64,000 bases of DNA from Plumapathes pennacea (GCA_964036295.1 OZ038462.1:1371501-1435500), one strand, 5' to 3'; counted from the stretch's first letter, positions 45,726-59,400 are shown. A program made the numbers and translations. The notes: generated by a model not told the origin, from the letters alone.

Positions 45726-46000
45726 CAGTCAACTCTCTCTAAGGCGGACAACTCTCTAAAGCGGACAGCTTGCAGATTTGATCCGATTTTCACTTGTTTC
45801 TCTGTAACTGAACTCTCTCTAAGGCGGACAGCATGCAGATTTGGTCCGATTTTCACTTGTTTCTCTGTAACTGAACTCTCTCTAAAGCGGACAGCATGCA
45901 GATTTGGTCCGATTTTTACTTGTTTCTCTGTAACTGAACTCTCTCTAAAGCGGACACTACATCTAGTCCCGAGGGTGTCCGCCTTAGAGAGAGTTGACTG
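45726..46000. mobile_element. pogo/Tigger-like MITE with internal 63-bp tandem units
   Basis: It starts CAGTCAACTCTCTCTAAGGC and ends with the exact inverse, GCCTTAGAGAGAGTTGACTG, flanked on both sides by TA. The terminal CAGT...(A)CTC and the TA target are typical of pogo/Tigger DNA transposons. Inside, AACTCTCTCT recurs at 45811, 45874 and 45937, 63 bases apart, each followed by AA(G/A)GCGGACA, GCAGATTTGGTCCGATTTT and CTTGTTTCTCTGTAACTG. The internal repeat therefore contains a copy of the terminus. No transposase. Confidence 0.85.
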
Positions 46001-47929
46001 TAATGTGGAAACCTTTTGGCGAGAATTTTGTCCGGAGATAATGACAGTGGGGGCGATTAAGCGGTGAAAAAAAAAACGGGATAATTGTTATATCTGGCTT
46101 GCAGCCGAGCGAGTGATAAAGTTCAAGCCGCGTGGGCCGAGTGTGGCAGGGTTCAACGTGCGGGCTAATAACACGCGCATGGTCTAATTATTCGAACAGA
46201 GACGATATATTCAAATGTAAGTCAAAAGCCAAACAGTTCTTTTACAAAAGCAACACACAGCGGATAAACTTTGAGCGCAGGACTAATAATTCATGTTTCG
46301 CTTAGTTCATGGGTTAGTCACTCTGTATAGAAAGCCTTATAAAACTGATACTTAAAGTTTGAAACGCTAATGGGGATGTCGGAAGTATCAAACCAATATT
46401 GCTTTAATGGCGAACTAATTGATCAGAGAGCTTTTAGATTGAATTATAAATGCATCCACGAGGCCTTGTTTTTGGCAAATTCAATTTAAAATATTGTCCC
46501 ATCAGCTGCGAGCTGGATAGCCCCAGCTACAAAGTGGGTAATTCGCTGCTAAAATAGTTGGAAAACTTGTTATATGTGTCAGGTACGGAAGGACAAATAT
46601 TTTTCAAGCTGTTTAAACATTCAAGAATTCATTTTCTAAAGACGAACATCTATTGTTCATGACTTTGGTATTCACTCGTTTCGTTTTAATTGGCATGCGC
46701 TTTCTGAGCGCTAAGGTATAGTTAAATAATACTAGAAAGTGAAATGTTGCATCAATCTCGTTTGACGAGAATTCGCAGCAAAAACGTCTTTAAAAATGGT
46801 TGCAATGTATCCTCAACTTCAGATATTTGCATACTCTAATTACTGTTGTTTCCTATTCTTGTAATGATTTGAAGGTTTTTGTGTTTTCGGCCTTGTTCGA
46901 AAAATGGTAGTTTCTTATTTATGAAGTACTTTCCTGCTTTGGATTTCGCTGAAACATAGAACTAAGTAATTGAGAAAATTCACACCCGCATTGGCTGAAT
47001 ATCTGTAAAATAATGGCGACAGGTAAACGTGGGCGCTTTAGCGTTTTTAATTGCCATCTCAGCGTTACTTTTCTCCCTAATGACCACATGTAGAATAGTT
47101 TGTCAGCTGAAGAAACGTCAGCTTACAGGAGCAGTCAGATTTTATTAAAACATGACGGCTTCGAGCCTAGGGACATCATTTTGCTGAAAGCGCTTGACAT
47201 CTGAAAATGTATTGGTATATGCGAACGGTTCCATTCCAAATAATATTTCAAATTTGATCATAAATGTTATATATGTAGCAACCGGCGATATATCGCTCAC
47301 GAAAAAGAAACGCGGGTTTCATTATTCTAAACCGATACAAATCCTTATGAGCTCGTACTGGGTGCGTCTACAGTAGAAGAGTTTCACTTTTGACTGATTT
47401 TAATTTGTTTCCAGATGGTATATTCCTAAAGGTGAAACTTCTGACATTCGCAGCATTAAAGTTCCAAACCTCTCCACATTTTTTTTCGAAATGGCTAAAA
47501 GATTTATTTTGCAGAATTTTAGGGAGCTTTTTCTCATATTTTGTTTAGTATATGCAGAGTTTTAGACGGTTTGAAATTTGATCGTTCGATTCATAAGAAC
47601 GGACTCCATCATTTCCCGCTGACAATAGTCCTTATTTTTAAGTCGATTGGGGAGCTGACTCACAACCTCGCTTTGACACAATAATAACATGTGCCTGGCC
47701 AAAATAACTACAAAATAACTTAAAAAAAATTGGCGTATGTGGAAAAACAAGTGCACATGTTCAGAGGCTTATATAATTGCTAAATTTTGGAGACGTCAAA
47801 GGAAAGTTCAGAAACTCTGACCCGACGTTTTTCAAGTGGCTGTCCATTTTACGTCCTTGCCAGCCGAGTGTCGCTCCTCTGGGATCTCTGACAACTCTTT
47901 CAGTGTCTCTCATCTCCCCATAACCGAGA

Positions 47930-48100
47930 ATTTATTTACTTGCTCTGACGAAGGGCTACCGCTCGAAATGTTAGCTCAAACTTCTTAATGGTGTCTAGTT
48001 TTCACGTATCGAACCTTGTTCGATTCATCGTACACCTTTCTCCGCGCCGACGCATTCAAAAACTGGTTCTCCCAAGTACTAGCTTTCCTGTATTATTCAT
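47930..48100. repeat. dispersed repeat with GACGAAGGGCTACCGCTCGAAA motif, copy 2
   Basis: This is the inverse-oriented relative of 38700-38945 (see there). It lies about 0.75 kb upstream of the TMEM9 start. Confidence 0.6.
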
Positions 48101-48827
48101 TGGGACCATCACGGCTCATAAATATATTCTGAGCATTTTGATATCGTGGACTCTACTGGATAATGCACACAGCTGGTTAAAGGTGTCGCAGTCGCTTACA
48201 GTACCGTGTAACACTGAATATGAAAGTTTTGCGGGATCTAATTTTTGCGATTTGCCCTCGATCTGAAACAACAACAACAACAACAACAAAAATAAAAATA
48301 AAATAAAATACAAATCCGGATCAACAGGATTTAACTTTTGTTTCAGTAGGAAGTGGCGAGATCTTTCGTGGACGACTCGAAGTTTTACCTCTCGTTTGTT
48401 GTAAAAGAAAACCGAAGTAATCGTTTTTGGCGTCCCCCAGATGGTAAAAAAACCTCCACTTCCGTCTTTTCGAAAAACTCCTAAACCCTTGAGCACACGT
48501 AAATGATCGTGGAGTGACTATGGACTCGGGCTTAAACTTTACTCAGTACATCACTCCTGACTTAGCGTTTGCCGCTGAACTAAGCGTCCCGACATGCCAC
48601 CCCGCGTGCAACAAAAATACACCTCAAAAACCAACAAAAATACAACTGGCTCGTTTAAAATTCCAGCAAAAAAACTACTGAAGCACTAACTGAAAACAAA
48701 AGTCAGCAAGAAATGAGATTGATCAAGTGATCCCTCTCTTTCAGTACTGTGACGTCACGGTCATAAAATTTTGGGCCCACGTCCCACGCTAAACGCGGAA
48801 AGGCCTGGTGTATTACCGTGTTTCAAA

Positions 48828-51682
48828 ATGGCTACCGGATGTTCAATGCGGATGGTGATTTTGATCGCAATGCTGAGTCAAATCCCTGACTTTATTGAGG
48901 TAAGAAGCCTATTGTAACTTTTAGTGAATTCCAACCGAAGCTCAGAAATGTTTAGAGAGCAGTTCATGCTGTAAGGTGCATGTCTGAGTCACGTTCTCTC
49001 TTGAGTTATAAAATTTATTTAATACCTTGTGGTCTCTTGCAGTACGTCTTCGTACGAATAAGGAATGGAAAAACGTTTAAGCTGATCCACATCAGTTTGA
49101 AACATCATATATCACTTTGTACCACTTTAATTTTAAAATAGCAGCAGATTATTACGTTTTATAAAATAACTATGATACTACGCGCGCCCTGATTGGCTAA
49201 ATAACCGTGTTAGATGAGAGTATATTACACGCTGACGCGATATGCGATGTTTTTTACTTGACTAATTATTTTATAAAAGAAATATATAACTTGTTCCCGT
49301 GTAATATAGCCTCATCTAAACACTTGAAAAGTTGGGAGAACACTCGAGTAGCGCCGGAAACCACTCGGCGGCCTCGTGGTTTCCTTACGCTACTCTCGTG
49401 TTCTCCCAACTTCCCGCGTGTTTAGATGAGGCTATATTGCACGGTGACGCGTTATATATTTCTTAAATATCACTTTGTACCACTTAGCAGCAGATTATTA
49501 CGTTATAGATATTGTTCCATGATGCCGAACTTGCTTGTTATAATTCTTGATAGGCCCAGTATGCTGACGTCCGTTGTAAGTGTGTTTGCCCCAAAGAAGG
49601 GAAAAACAGCTCTAAAAATGTTTTTGTAAAGGAAGTGGAACCAGAGGATTGGTAAGCTATCATACAATATGAAAATTTACTTATAAAAAAACCTTTTTAT
49701 TTGTGTGTACATTACCAGCCTGCAGACACAGCCACTTTCCATTGGGCAGCCTCCTCGTTCAGAGGTGCCTTGGTGTGAAGCAGCTTTATTTGGTGCACCA
49801 TGGCTGTAGAGCACATGATCCTATTTTTTTCTTTTTACCTTTGGTGGTTTGTGATGATCTCATGGCGATATCATAGCACATGAAACTGCAAAAACTGCTA
49901 AACATGGCTGAACCTTGAGATTCAATTTACATATGCGTTATGAGTCACACCTTTTACTCAAGTTATGTTATGTGGTACTTGCTATTTTTATGTGGTGAGA
50001 ATCCTTTTTGACAGGACACAGGGAGCACACACTGGATATTCTTGAAAAAATGGTCTGAAACGGTTGAAAACTTGATGAGATACACCTTATTCCAAAGTGG
50101 TTGCTGCGCAGATAAAACCTGGGTTGAGCTACATGGAAACGAGGCAAAGAAGGCCACATTGCTTTGGTTCATTATTGTACATGTGTGTATTTGTACAATG
50201 CAGAACACAACAGTTGTGAGGCATTCTGAAACAAGCATACAAACTAAACAGCTGGTCTAAGCTTTCCAACAGTTAAACAGTGGCCCTCAGGCCAGGCTTA
50301 TCCACGCAGCGGCCATTTTAGAATAAGGTGTATACATATTGACTCATGCAGTTCCACATGTCAAAGTGTAAGTCCGGTCACTCAGGGAGGGTTCCACTGT
50401 AGCATCAAGTATTGCTTGAATTAGTTAGTCTCTACTGTACAGTTGAGCTAATGTCCCTTCACTGTTTTCTTGCAGTACCTGTGGACGTGTAGTTAAGCGT
50501 GATGAGAATTTTTGTTTGCGCTGCCAATGTAAATATGAAAACAGGAATACAGCCTTAATCAAGGTACAGTGTACAGTATAAAAAGTGGGACATAACTAAC
50601 TAATAGCAGATTCCCATATCTGACAAGCTGTGAGTGTGGCAAGTAAATCGATGATGTGGCTGTAGCTCATGGTGGTTCTCTCCGACTCAGCGAAACTCTC
50701 TGCTCACTTTGACATTCTCATTAGAAATTACCTCCATTTTTAGTTTGAATTGTGGGAATGGTTTCATGGCAGCTTCTCAGCTTTGGCTTCTAGAGTTTTA
50801 GTGTCATTTATCAAGTTTCTATCAGATTATATCGATTGAATAAAAATGTTTTTCTCTCTTGCTCACTGGTTTGAATTAGCAAGTAAAGAAATAACTTTTT
50901 GCTATTTTCTGTTTTCCTTGACTTTGAAATTTACTTTGTGAGTGTTTCAGGCAAGAAAGAAACACCTCTTGTGCTAGTCACTTGGGCTCTTCTTGTACTG
51001 AGGCCTTCATTCTCAGGTCTTTTCTGATTAGCAACACAAAGAAATAACTCCCAAGGGTATCGTGACATGATTTGCATTGGGAAAACAAACAACGAAGCTG
51101 GATATTAGGTTGATTGGACAGGAAATAATGGCAATAATGACATGTTTTAAACTGCAGTAATCAGTTCATTTTAATATTTCATCTCCCTTGCTTTTAGGGA
51201 GTTATCATTTTCATCATTTTATTACTTGCTGTGCTGCTGTTGTATAAGCTGATTCTGATTGTGGATGCTAGGCGTAGACCTACAGAGCTCAGTGTGACTG
51301 CAGATGAGGTACTGTACAGTTTTGTAAAATTATTCCTTTTGCTCCCAAGCTCAATACAAATGATCTCAACCTCTCAAGAAGAGAGTGTACAGTGTAGCAA
51401 GTGTTGATAGTTCAAGTAGCTATCATCTGAACAAGTTTTCAAAAACCAATTTTTCACATAGTTACTGTAGTTTTTAATTATGTACCAATTATATAAATAA
51501 AGGTTATTGATTGATTGATTGATTGATCTTGTTAGGTTCAACAAGAACTAGCTCAACACAGGAGACCACGGCATGCCCGTGGGATGAGCTTTAGGTCAAT
51601 TGACCAGAGAGTGACAAGGTGGAAGAGAACTGTAGAGCAGCAAAGAAGAAACATCTATGACACCCAGACGATGTTGAACTGA
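48828..51682 (+). CDS. TMEM9: TMEM9 family transmembrane protein, complete, 5 exons
   Basis: Exons 48828-48899, 49554-49651, 50476-50563, 51198-51308 and 51536-51682; all phases agree, 171 residues (human TMEM9 has 183). A signal peptide (MATGCSMRMVILIAMLSQ) is followed by a Cys-rich luminal part: DVRCKCVCPKEGKNSS, EDC-TCGRVV and ENFCLRCQCKYENRN. Then come one membrane segment (GVIIFIILLLAVLLLYKLI) and a basic cytosolic tail with FRSIDQRVTRWKRTVEQQRR. TMEM9 and TMEM9B are lysosomal or endosomal membrane proteins linked to v-ATPase/Wnt signalling and to ClC-3/4/5 exchangers. TMEM9 and TMEM9B cannot be told apart; this is probably the single pre-duplication copy. The exon 2 donor is TTG before GTAAGC. 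Intron 1 hosts a foldback element. Confidence 0.94.
49156..49480. mobile_element. foldback/MITE in TMEM9 intron 1
   Basis: TATAGCCTCATCTAAACAC...GTTGGGAGAACACTCGAGTAGC is inverted as GCTACTCTCGTGTTCTCCCAAC...GTGTTTAGATGAGGCTATA around a centre at about 49362. Outer parts (ATGAGAGTATATTACACGCTGACG and GTGACGCGTTATATATTTCT) match 22250-22440, which lacks most of the central palindrome. Confidence 0.8.
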
Positions 51683-52411
51683 TGACAAAGATGATGATAT
51701 TGAGATGTATCTGTATGAGGTACTGTGCTTATTTTCCAAAATCAATGGCATGCAGATCCCAGTTTGTCAGAATCAACCAAATGTTTTCCTCCAATCGATC
51801 TATTGGCCAATTTGATTAAATGTCTGGCTCAAAACACATCAAGGAAGCATAGTTCTGAGTGAAGCCATGCACCTGGTTTTCAGGTTTAAAGATGGTAAAA
51901 AGATTTGGGCTTTATACAGGATTACCATGATAATATTGTGCTTTAAACAACTGAGCCTATGAGTTTAAAATTAGTCTCTAAAACAGATGTCAATATTCTG
52001 TAAAATAAGAGAGTGAGTGGTACATGTGCATCACATGTATGTCAGTAGTATGGATGCCTGACTAAGAAGTTGTTGGGTGCTCAAACTGTTACTAAGTACA
52101 CAGGTCTTGCTGTGAACTGAGAACCCATGAAAAATGTGATGAAATTTTCAAAGAATTCTCACAGAATATTCATTGCATTTTCAATTACATTTAATAATAT
52201 TGAGAGTGCAGCATGAAAATCCCACCAGAAAGCTGTGAAAAAAGCCACATATATGGATATTTTCATGAACCCTGGGAAAAAATAATGGCTTTTCATATCA
52301 GGACATAAAATTGAAGTCTCAAACTTCATGGGATGTTCAAAGAATTTTTACACAATTTACACAAAACTGCACCAGTTCATAGTGCCTACAGTACATAAAA
52401 CATGTACAAAT

Positions 52412-52576
52412 CAGCGCTCGACATTAACGGTTGCCCGCTTGGCCGGGGCAACCAAAACTTTTGGTCGGGCAGGTAAATTCTGGGCTGGGCAAACAGAAAT
52501 TATGAAACTTTCTATTGCTTGAAGTCAATCTACAGTCTGAAGGGCAACCAACCTAAAACCTTAATGTTGAGCACTG
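52412..52576. mobile_element. 165-bp MITE with CAGCGCTCGACATTAA termini
   Basis: The left end CAGCGCTCGACATTAA and right end TTAATGTTGAGCACTG are imperfect inverted repeats. The interior has GGTTGCCCGCTTGGCCGGGGCAAC, itself a hairpin. CAGxG ends recall hAT elements, but no clear 8-bp target duplication is visible. It is probably inside the TMEM9 3' UTR. Confidence 0.7.
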
Positions 52577-52942
52577 CAAATTCTTCAAACTGAATGATAC
52601 TGTAAGAAGAAATGTGCGTGGTCTTCTTTTACTGTAGGATTGAAAGTCAAGGGTTATATGCCAGGACATAAGAATAATAATTTTGTGTAATAATATTATA
52701 AATAATGCTCCTTGTTTGTACATTTAAATAACTGGCCAAAAAAACAGTGTTCATTAAAATTTATGGGCGTTGTGTGTTTGCATTCTAAAACTCCAAACAG
52801 TTGACTGTAAACGAACAGGGTACAATAATATTGTATCGGCATGATTTATGTACCATTTCTTGTGAATGTTTCTATTGTCTTGTGCTTTCTATATTTTATG
52901 AGGCATAAATGAATTTCCTGCTGAAAGTGGTACAGCTTTTAA

Positions 52943-52948
52943 AATAAA
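52943..52948 (+). terminator. candidate TMEM9 poly(A) signal
   Basis: AATAAA in TTTAAAATAAACTGC, about 1.26 kb after the stop codon; another AATAAA follows near 52978. Confidence 0.4.
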
Positions 52949-53337
52949 CTGCAAGTATGTAAACCTGTTGATTAAAAATAAATCTAAACTTGTATAGAAG
53001 TGCTGTACACGCACCTGACAACGTTGCGAATAATCCGCCATTTCTAGGGGGTTAGAAATCGATCAATAATTTGTCAACTCGTTTGAGGATAAAATTAGAT
53101 TTTGGCGATTTTTTTGCATAACACGGCTGTTTGAAGATACTGTATGTTAGGGGCAAGAAAATTAATGCAAACACGACAGCAGCAGAAGCTGAGACTTTTG
53201 TAAAGATCGAATGCGAAACTAAATTTATGCTGATCTATGTTCTCTGTATGTATTCTATGCCTTTACAAACCGTATGTCTTTCTGTCTGTCGTACCCTCTC
53301 TGTCTCGGTATTTTTAACCAAACTTTTGCTAAAAAGC

Positions 53338-53461
53338 ATCTGTTGTCCGCCTTCGAGAGGTGTCTGTCTTAGTTACAAGAAACAGTGAAATTCGGCGGGG
53401 ATTACTTATAACCATGTCCGCCTTGGTACACTGATCGTGTCTGCTTTGAGGGAGTTCACTG
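53338..53461. mobile_element. degenerate pogo-like MITE copy
   Basis: TTGTCCGCCTTCGAGAGGTGTC, ATGTCCGCCTTGGTACAC and GAGGGAGTTCACTG followed by TA resemble the right half of the 45726-46000 element. Confidence 0.5.
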
Positions 53462-56400
53462 TATATGTATATATGTTGGTTTCTCTATGTCTCCGTCTGT
53501 GTGTGTGTGTCTCTCTCCCTCTTTATGTCTGTTTCTTCTTCGTCTCTCTCTGGACTCCACCTTTCCAACGTACGATGCAGCTCATAATGAACAACAACAG
53601 AAAACTAATATTGGTTTATCATCGAGTGCTCCCGACCCCAATCGGCACACAGCTCACTAGTTGGTACATATTCGGGACATTATTAGGCAGTATTAGATGC
53701 TATTAGACATTATTAGACCCCTCTATGTATGTTTGCCATTAACTTTGGCTTTCTTATGTAAGGAAATGGAACTAGGCAGATAAGTGAGCAACAGAGAGTT
53801 TGTGAAGCACTGATCAGCACAACTCCAGAGCTGCTTTTGTTTATTAATGTATCAGCTAAGCAAACTAGCAAATGAACTTCGGCGAAAGTGCGTCAGCGGC
53901 CATCGTTATCGATAAACGTAACTAATTTGGACTCCATGTTGCCAAACATTATCCAGCTCAAAGAGGATAGGTGCGGTGGGGCGCAGTTAAAACTACTGTT
54001 ATCTTGCGTATTGAATACGGTTCTTTTTGTGATTGTGTGCCCATTTGTTTCCAAGAATTAGGTCACTAAACCACACTCTATTCTCAGTCAAACCATGCAG
54101 TTCCCACGCTCTGTTCACTGTTGCGGCTTTAGGGGTGAGTGGCTTCTCAAACAGCGGTTTTCTTTTGTATATAGTGGTATTATATATTTGTGAGTGTCCT
54201 AATAATTGTGCAGCTTTTGAGGATGAAATTAACACGGCCTGTCACACTGCCCCACGAATACAATTATTTGCTGTCGTCAAGGTACTTGACCTTCCTAAGT
54301 GGTCTGCAACAATAGACCGTGGGAATAAAACGGACACTGGCTCTCACGCTACGCTGTTACGGCCAGTAATTTGTTGATTCTGCAAGGAAAGTTGGGAAAA
54401 CGGACTTGTACAAAATAATAGAAGAAAATATTTGGTCAGTTCGAATGACACATGACGATGGCTGAACGGCCAGTTGGCATGGTAACACGTCACGTCACCT
54501 AAAATTCTCACGCTGAACAATCGTGCATTCAATGACGGTTAAGTGGCTTACAACAGCCCAGGGCAAATATCTTTAATCGAACTCTGTTCTTCAGCACAGG
54601 TTGCAAAAAAAGTGATCAAAAGTCGCTGGGACGCTTTGTGCCCTTGTTCTGTTCTGTTTAGCAGCCTTCCCCTTCCCTCCCCTCCCATTCAACGTTGGTT
54701 CCTTGTGCAGTGCTCAACTACTCAACATTGAACTAGGGGAGGGCGACAAATTTGTAAACGTCCCAACAATTTTGACCAGGATTGTAGGTCACTGTAGTAC
54801 ACTGCATTGGTCGAACTATCCTCCTGCTTGTTTTTGTTTTCTTGTTTCTGAAAATTTCTACCCCTGTTTTTAGAAATAGAAGTAATTGACAAAGATTGCT
54901 AAAGTCACGCAAACATAATGAGCGTGAGAAAAAACAGCCCAGTGGCCATGTCTCGTCACGCTTACTGCTTGACTGCTAAACCAAATCATTAAAACAATCA
55001 AAGCATTATAAGCACTCGTCGATGAGAATATTGAAGGATACCGATTAGAAGCTTATAAGAACTTTAATACAGCCTTGCCACCCAGTGATATGTGTTGCTG
55101 GTTTGTGCTTGTTGCTGTGTTAGCGGTGTGAGTGTTTTTTGTAAACAGATTTGGTATCAGCAGTAATCAAAAGTTTGGAGGACAATGAATCAATATCGAT
55201 GCATTCTGCAGTCTGGGAAAGCGAATCATAATTTATAGTGAATCGAGAAGAGAGGAGAGAGAAACATGTCAGTACAATTTATTGCGTTGTCGCATAGGGG
55301 TGGGCCGGAAATTTAGCGCATTGCAACCACCATCGGAACTCGGACGACCCTGGTGTTGTGACGTGAAGACACACATGAATAGTTTGAATCGAAAACACGG
55401 AGGCCAGGAGCGTGAGAATACAGTAACGGTTCGTCAGCTCGGCTTGGCTGCTGATCCAGAACATAGCTCTGACCACACATCACTGGCATGTTCGGTTTTT
55501 GATGACTTAGCGTGTTTCAGAAGTCGTGCGTTTTGTCTTGTATAGGTTGTGTATGGTGTTCAAAGTGGATAGAAAGTGTAATAAGTGTAAACTAAGCTTA
55601 CACGAAACATAAAACGATACCTAGCAGGCTTGCAATAGCTCTGTGGGGTTTCTTGTTTCTTACTGTTTCATCGCCGCTGAAGGCGAATTGAGATAAACTT
55701 TAAAAAATCCTGAAGTGTTCAATGAAACAAGCAAGTTCATGTCGAGAAACGTCAGGCGTAAATCGGCTAGTGCAAAAAACTGAAAGTGCGAGTCATAGCC
55801 TCGACATCAAGCAGGCTTTCGATTTTGTTGGTTTTAGTCACGTGACCAGGGTTGCACTTTTGAAATCAGGAGCGCAGCACCAAAACATCGTGTGTGATGA
55901 AAAGCACCATTTTCTAATCGTGTTCAGATTATCTTGTGATGCTCTAAACGTTTTTCTGTTGCAGTTGCGTACAGTTAGTGTGACAAACGGATTCTCCTGT
56001 TGTGCCTTAGCACCGAATTAGTATTAGTGACGTCACGTCACCGTCAGTCAGTCAATTGAGACCAGAACAGACTCGTAACTAAAAGCTGATTAATTGTTAG
56101 AGAGAATAGAGCGCTTCAATTTCACAGTATATAACCATTTTACTCCCAAAGTGATCAACTTCAGTTTTCTGCCTGTTTTTCACCCGAGAGACATATCACA
56201 CATTATGGAGAACTTGGCCTTTGTTATCTTGCTCAGATGAAAGCTGGATTAAACTCAATTCTAACTATGTCACTCATATCTTCTCTAAAAAAAGGTTGAG
56301 AGAATCTGAAGTTTGAGCTTGGCAGTGTCTCGGAAAGCGTTAATCAGGACTCGGAGTTCATAAGCCGAATCGCGTAAGTCCATGGTCGAACTGAGTTGTT

Positions 56401-59400
56401 TGCATGTTTTTTGTGCTCGCCAAAAATGCCGTGGAACCACAGTCCTTTGAGGGCGCAATTCTCGATCAGCCGGATTTCGACGAGCAAAGCACTATGGTTA
56501 AGAGGGTTGCTTAACATGACGCGTGAATCCACCGCTTACAGGCGATGTCCTCCCCTAGCGTGACCAGAGGACAAGCGAGCAGAAAATTGTTCTATTCCGT
56601 GCGTGTCGCACGCGAGATAACGCGCGATCTGTCGTGACCACACAACAGCTCAATCAAGCACGTTTTTCCGAACAGGCGGAATATACAACACTGAAAACGG
56701 ATGAGATCACGATAAACAGATTAGACTTTATTCAGGGTGTTTTCAGTTCTGTTGAAGAAAAATAGAGATTTGTGCACTTCTGTATGAAGATGATAGATAT
56801 TTTGTCTTCATCGGGGATGCTGCTTGGTTCGCATGTGACGACGTCGAAATACGAGTTTCGAAACTTGAACATTAGGCAAAGATTGGAACAACGTATTGTT
56901 AGATGCAAAGCTTTTATCGTGAGTTACAAAAACAGAGCTGTCTTGTCTTTATTTTGTCCCTAATTGCGTGTATCTGAATTGCATTGCTTTCTTAGTTCGT
57001 GAGCCTGGACAAGCAAAAAAAAAAGAAGGTAACACGAAATCAAACGGAAGCCGATAGAGTGTCCTCAGAAAAAGTGCTTTTAAAACAACATTACAACGCA
57101 GTTTTCCCATCTCTTTAGTCTTTTCAATGATGTATTGCCACTTGACCTATACTGATTCGAAAACTCCCACCATTATTGTTATTTAAAAAAACATATCGAT
57201 ACACGTGTAAAACACGAGTAGAAAGAGTTCAAAGAACATGCATTGGAGTCACAGGTCACGTGACCACCATTAGCTTGCGTGCGAAACATTTTTGACATCA
57301 CTTCCGCTGGTCAGCGTTCGTCATCGTTACTATGTAATTGTAACGGGTAAACAGAAAAATTCATTTAGGTGATCAGGCGGCCGAAAAATGTGTTTCCGTG
57401 CTCTCCTTGCGTGATGTGGACGTTTCTACGTACGCGAGTGCGTGTGCTTTTGTTTGTTTGTTTACCTTACCCTACTTTTTGCCGCCTTTTTTTTACTTCA
57501 CTCTACAGTTGGGTGTGGCGGTCGGATAACTATGCGCGGTTTTGATTCTTTTGTTCAGGTTTCTTAGCCATCTAAAGCTAAAACCGACTAACTCGATCAC
57601 GAAGTGTCAAAGTCTCCGCTCCAATTTGAGGTCTTGTCATTGTTTTAAGTTTAAACACGTACTATCTTGTTATCGAATTAGCTGTGGCTTTCTGCAGTTC
57701 AAGTGAACGCTGGCTTGGCTGTAGCAAACTTCATTTCCACCGTTTCCGTGCGGTCCGTTTAATCTCTGCACCTGCTCGCTGCGTGACGCATGCGCTGTGA
57801 CGCTTCCTTGACGCATGCGTCGTGACGTAAATCTACCCACAAACAAGCTGCTGCCCGTGGGGCCGTTGCTTTGCTCCCTGTGGAGCTTCGGGGTCTGTTA
57901 TTTGTTGACTCCCTGTGGAGCTTTTTTGCTCAAGCAAACCTCGGCTCGCTCAGAACGGATTTACATAAAATTTGCCCCACGCAATTACTTGGGATTCTGT
58001 CGAACTGTAAGAGGATGTTTATTTGGTGTTTGAGGCGCAAAGCAGCCCCACACTGTGTTTAAGTACAGCGGGGCTGTCAGTTACTCTGCTCTATTTTGGG
58101 GCCGTTAAATGTACCCCCCGCCATCACACTCCAGTCATATTTTTTTAGTTTTACTAGAAGGCTGTTGTGTAGTGGCAATTCCTGAGAGAAGGGTTATTGC
58201 AATCGTATCTCATAAATGTTTTCTTAGTTAGAAACTGCGAATCGTCAGTATTATATCACATATAAAATATACAAGTCTTGAATTGTAAACTGACAAATAC
58301 GACTTAACTGTCGAGGAGTAATTGCTTGAAAACAATACGATTAACTGAAAAGAGTACTAGATTGATGATAGTTGTTTTGCCTTATTGTCCATGTCTTCTT
58401 ATTGAGTGAATATGTAAAGCAGTATGGCTACCACTTTTTGAAGCGTTGATGAAAAGAGGTTTCACTAACATTAACCACAGCTTCCGACTAAAACACGCCC
58501 TAGTGCAGTAAACAATGACTGCGCTTATCGTCAAGTTACTGTGCTCTTCAGTGTCAAGTTGCCCACGCGTACTGAGGTGTTTGATGTGCGCTATCAACGT
58601 CATCACTTGCCGGTGGTCGTGTTGTCTTTGTGTTTATTGCGAAAGCTATTCCGCGCGCGCTCTTTCTGGGGTCTTCCCGCGGAAAGCCTTTCTATGGCGC
58701 AATTGCACGTGCGTTGTGGAGTCAAACTTGCACAACATGACAGCTTGAACCATTTGTTATCGAGAAACGTGTGACTTCATGTGGAACCAAATGGGCAGCC
58801 ATGATCGTTTTGGCCCTCACTGAATATAATCGTCTTGAAAATTTCAAAAGGCCTTAAGTTTCTTGGACACGAAGAACGCAGCTACAAAATTCTTATCAGG
58901 TAATCGGAGACCTGAAGTGGCCTCAGAAGGCGACAGTTTTTTGCATATTAATTAAGGGTGTGTTCTTTTCTCGGCTGCGAGGTCTGCTTCCGTGAGAACT
59001 GTTGCTCGCTGGTCACGTTTCGCTGTTTCTCCACTAAAGTTCTGCTTCACTTTTCGTGTGCGCACATTGCGATTTCTTTGCCAAACTTCTGAGCTCGTTG
59101 GTTGGCTGAGTTCCGCTTGGGCTCACTTCACCACGTGTTAGTCTTGCCAAATTAGCACCTCCATTATTGGAAATAATCAGACATCAAACAAAAGTCGCTT
59201 TTCTGACATTCGTTATTGGATCAATCAAATGCAGAGCTTTTGCTCGTAAATTTTACACTACAAAGCACGAAATGTTTTATCCAAAAGTTGTTTGTCGAAA
59301 TTACACGGAATTTCCAACGAAGTCTTTGCATCATTTTGGCTTGTGCGATCTTATCTTATTTTGAAGCCTTTTTGACATGTGCCTGTTCAAGTGATTAATG

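Larger units (their letters stand above)
42082..48827. other. intergenic, no gene recognised
   Basis: AT-rich DNA between bHLH gene 2 (its upstream side, so probably its enhancers and any 5' exon) and TMEM9. Contents: a pogo-like miniature element at 45726-46000, a dispersed repeat at 47930-48100, and a short AAC/AAAAT simple repeat at 48267-48310. Short frames of 60-126 codons have no recognisable domain. Confidence 0.5.

Noticed and set aside
48116-48496. 126-codon - frame that could be a retroelement fragment
   Set aside because: No reverse transcriptase or other motif could be named, and part of it is the AAC/AAAAT simple repeat in translation.
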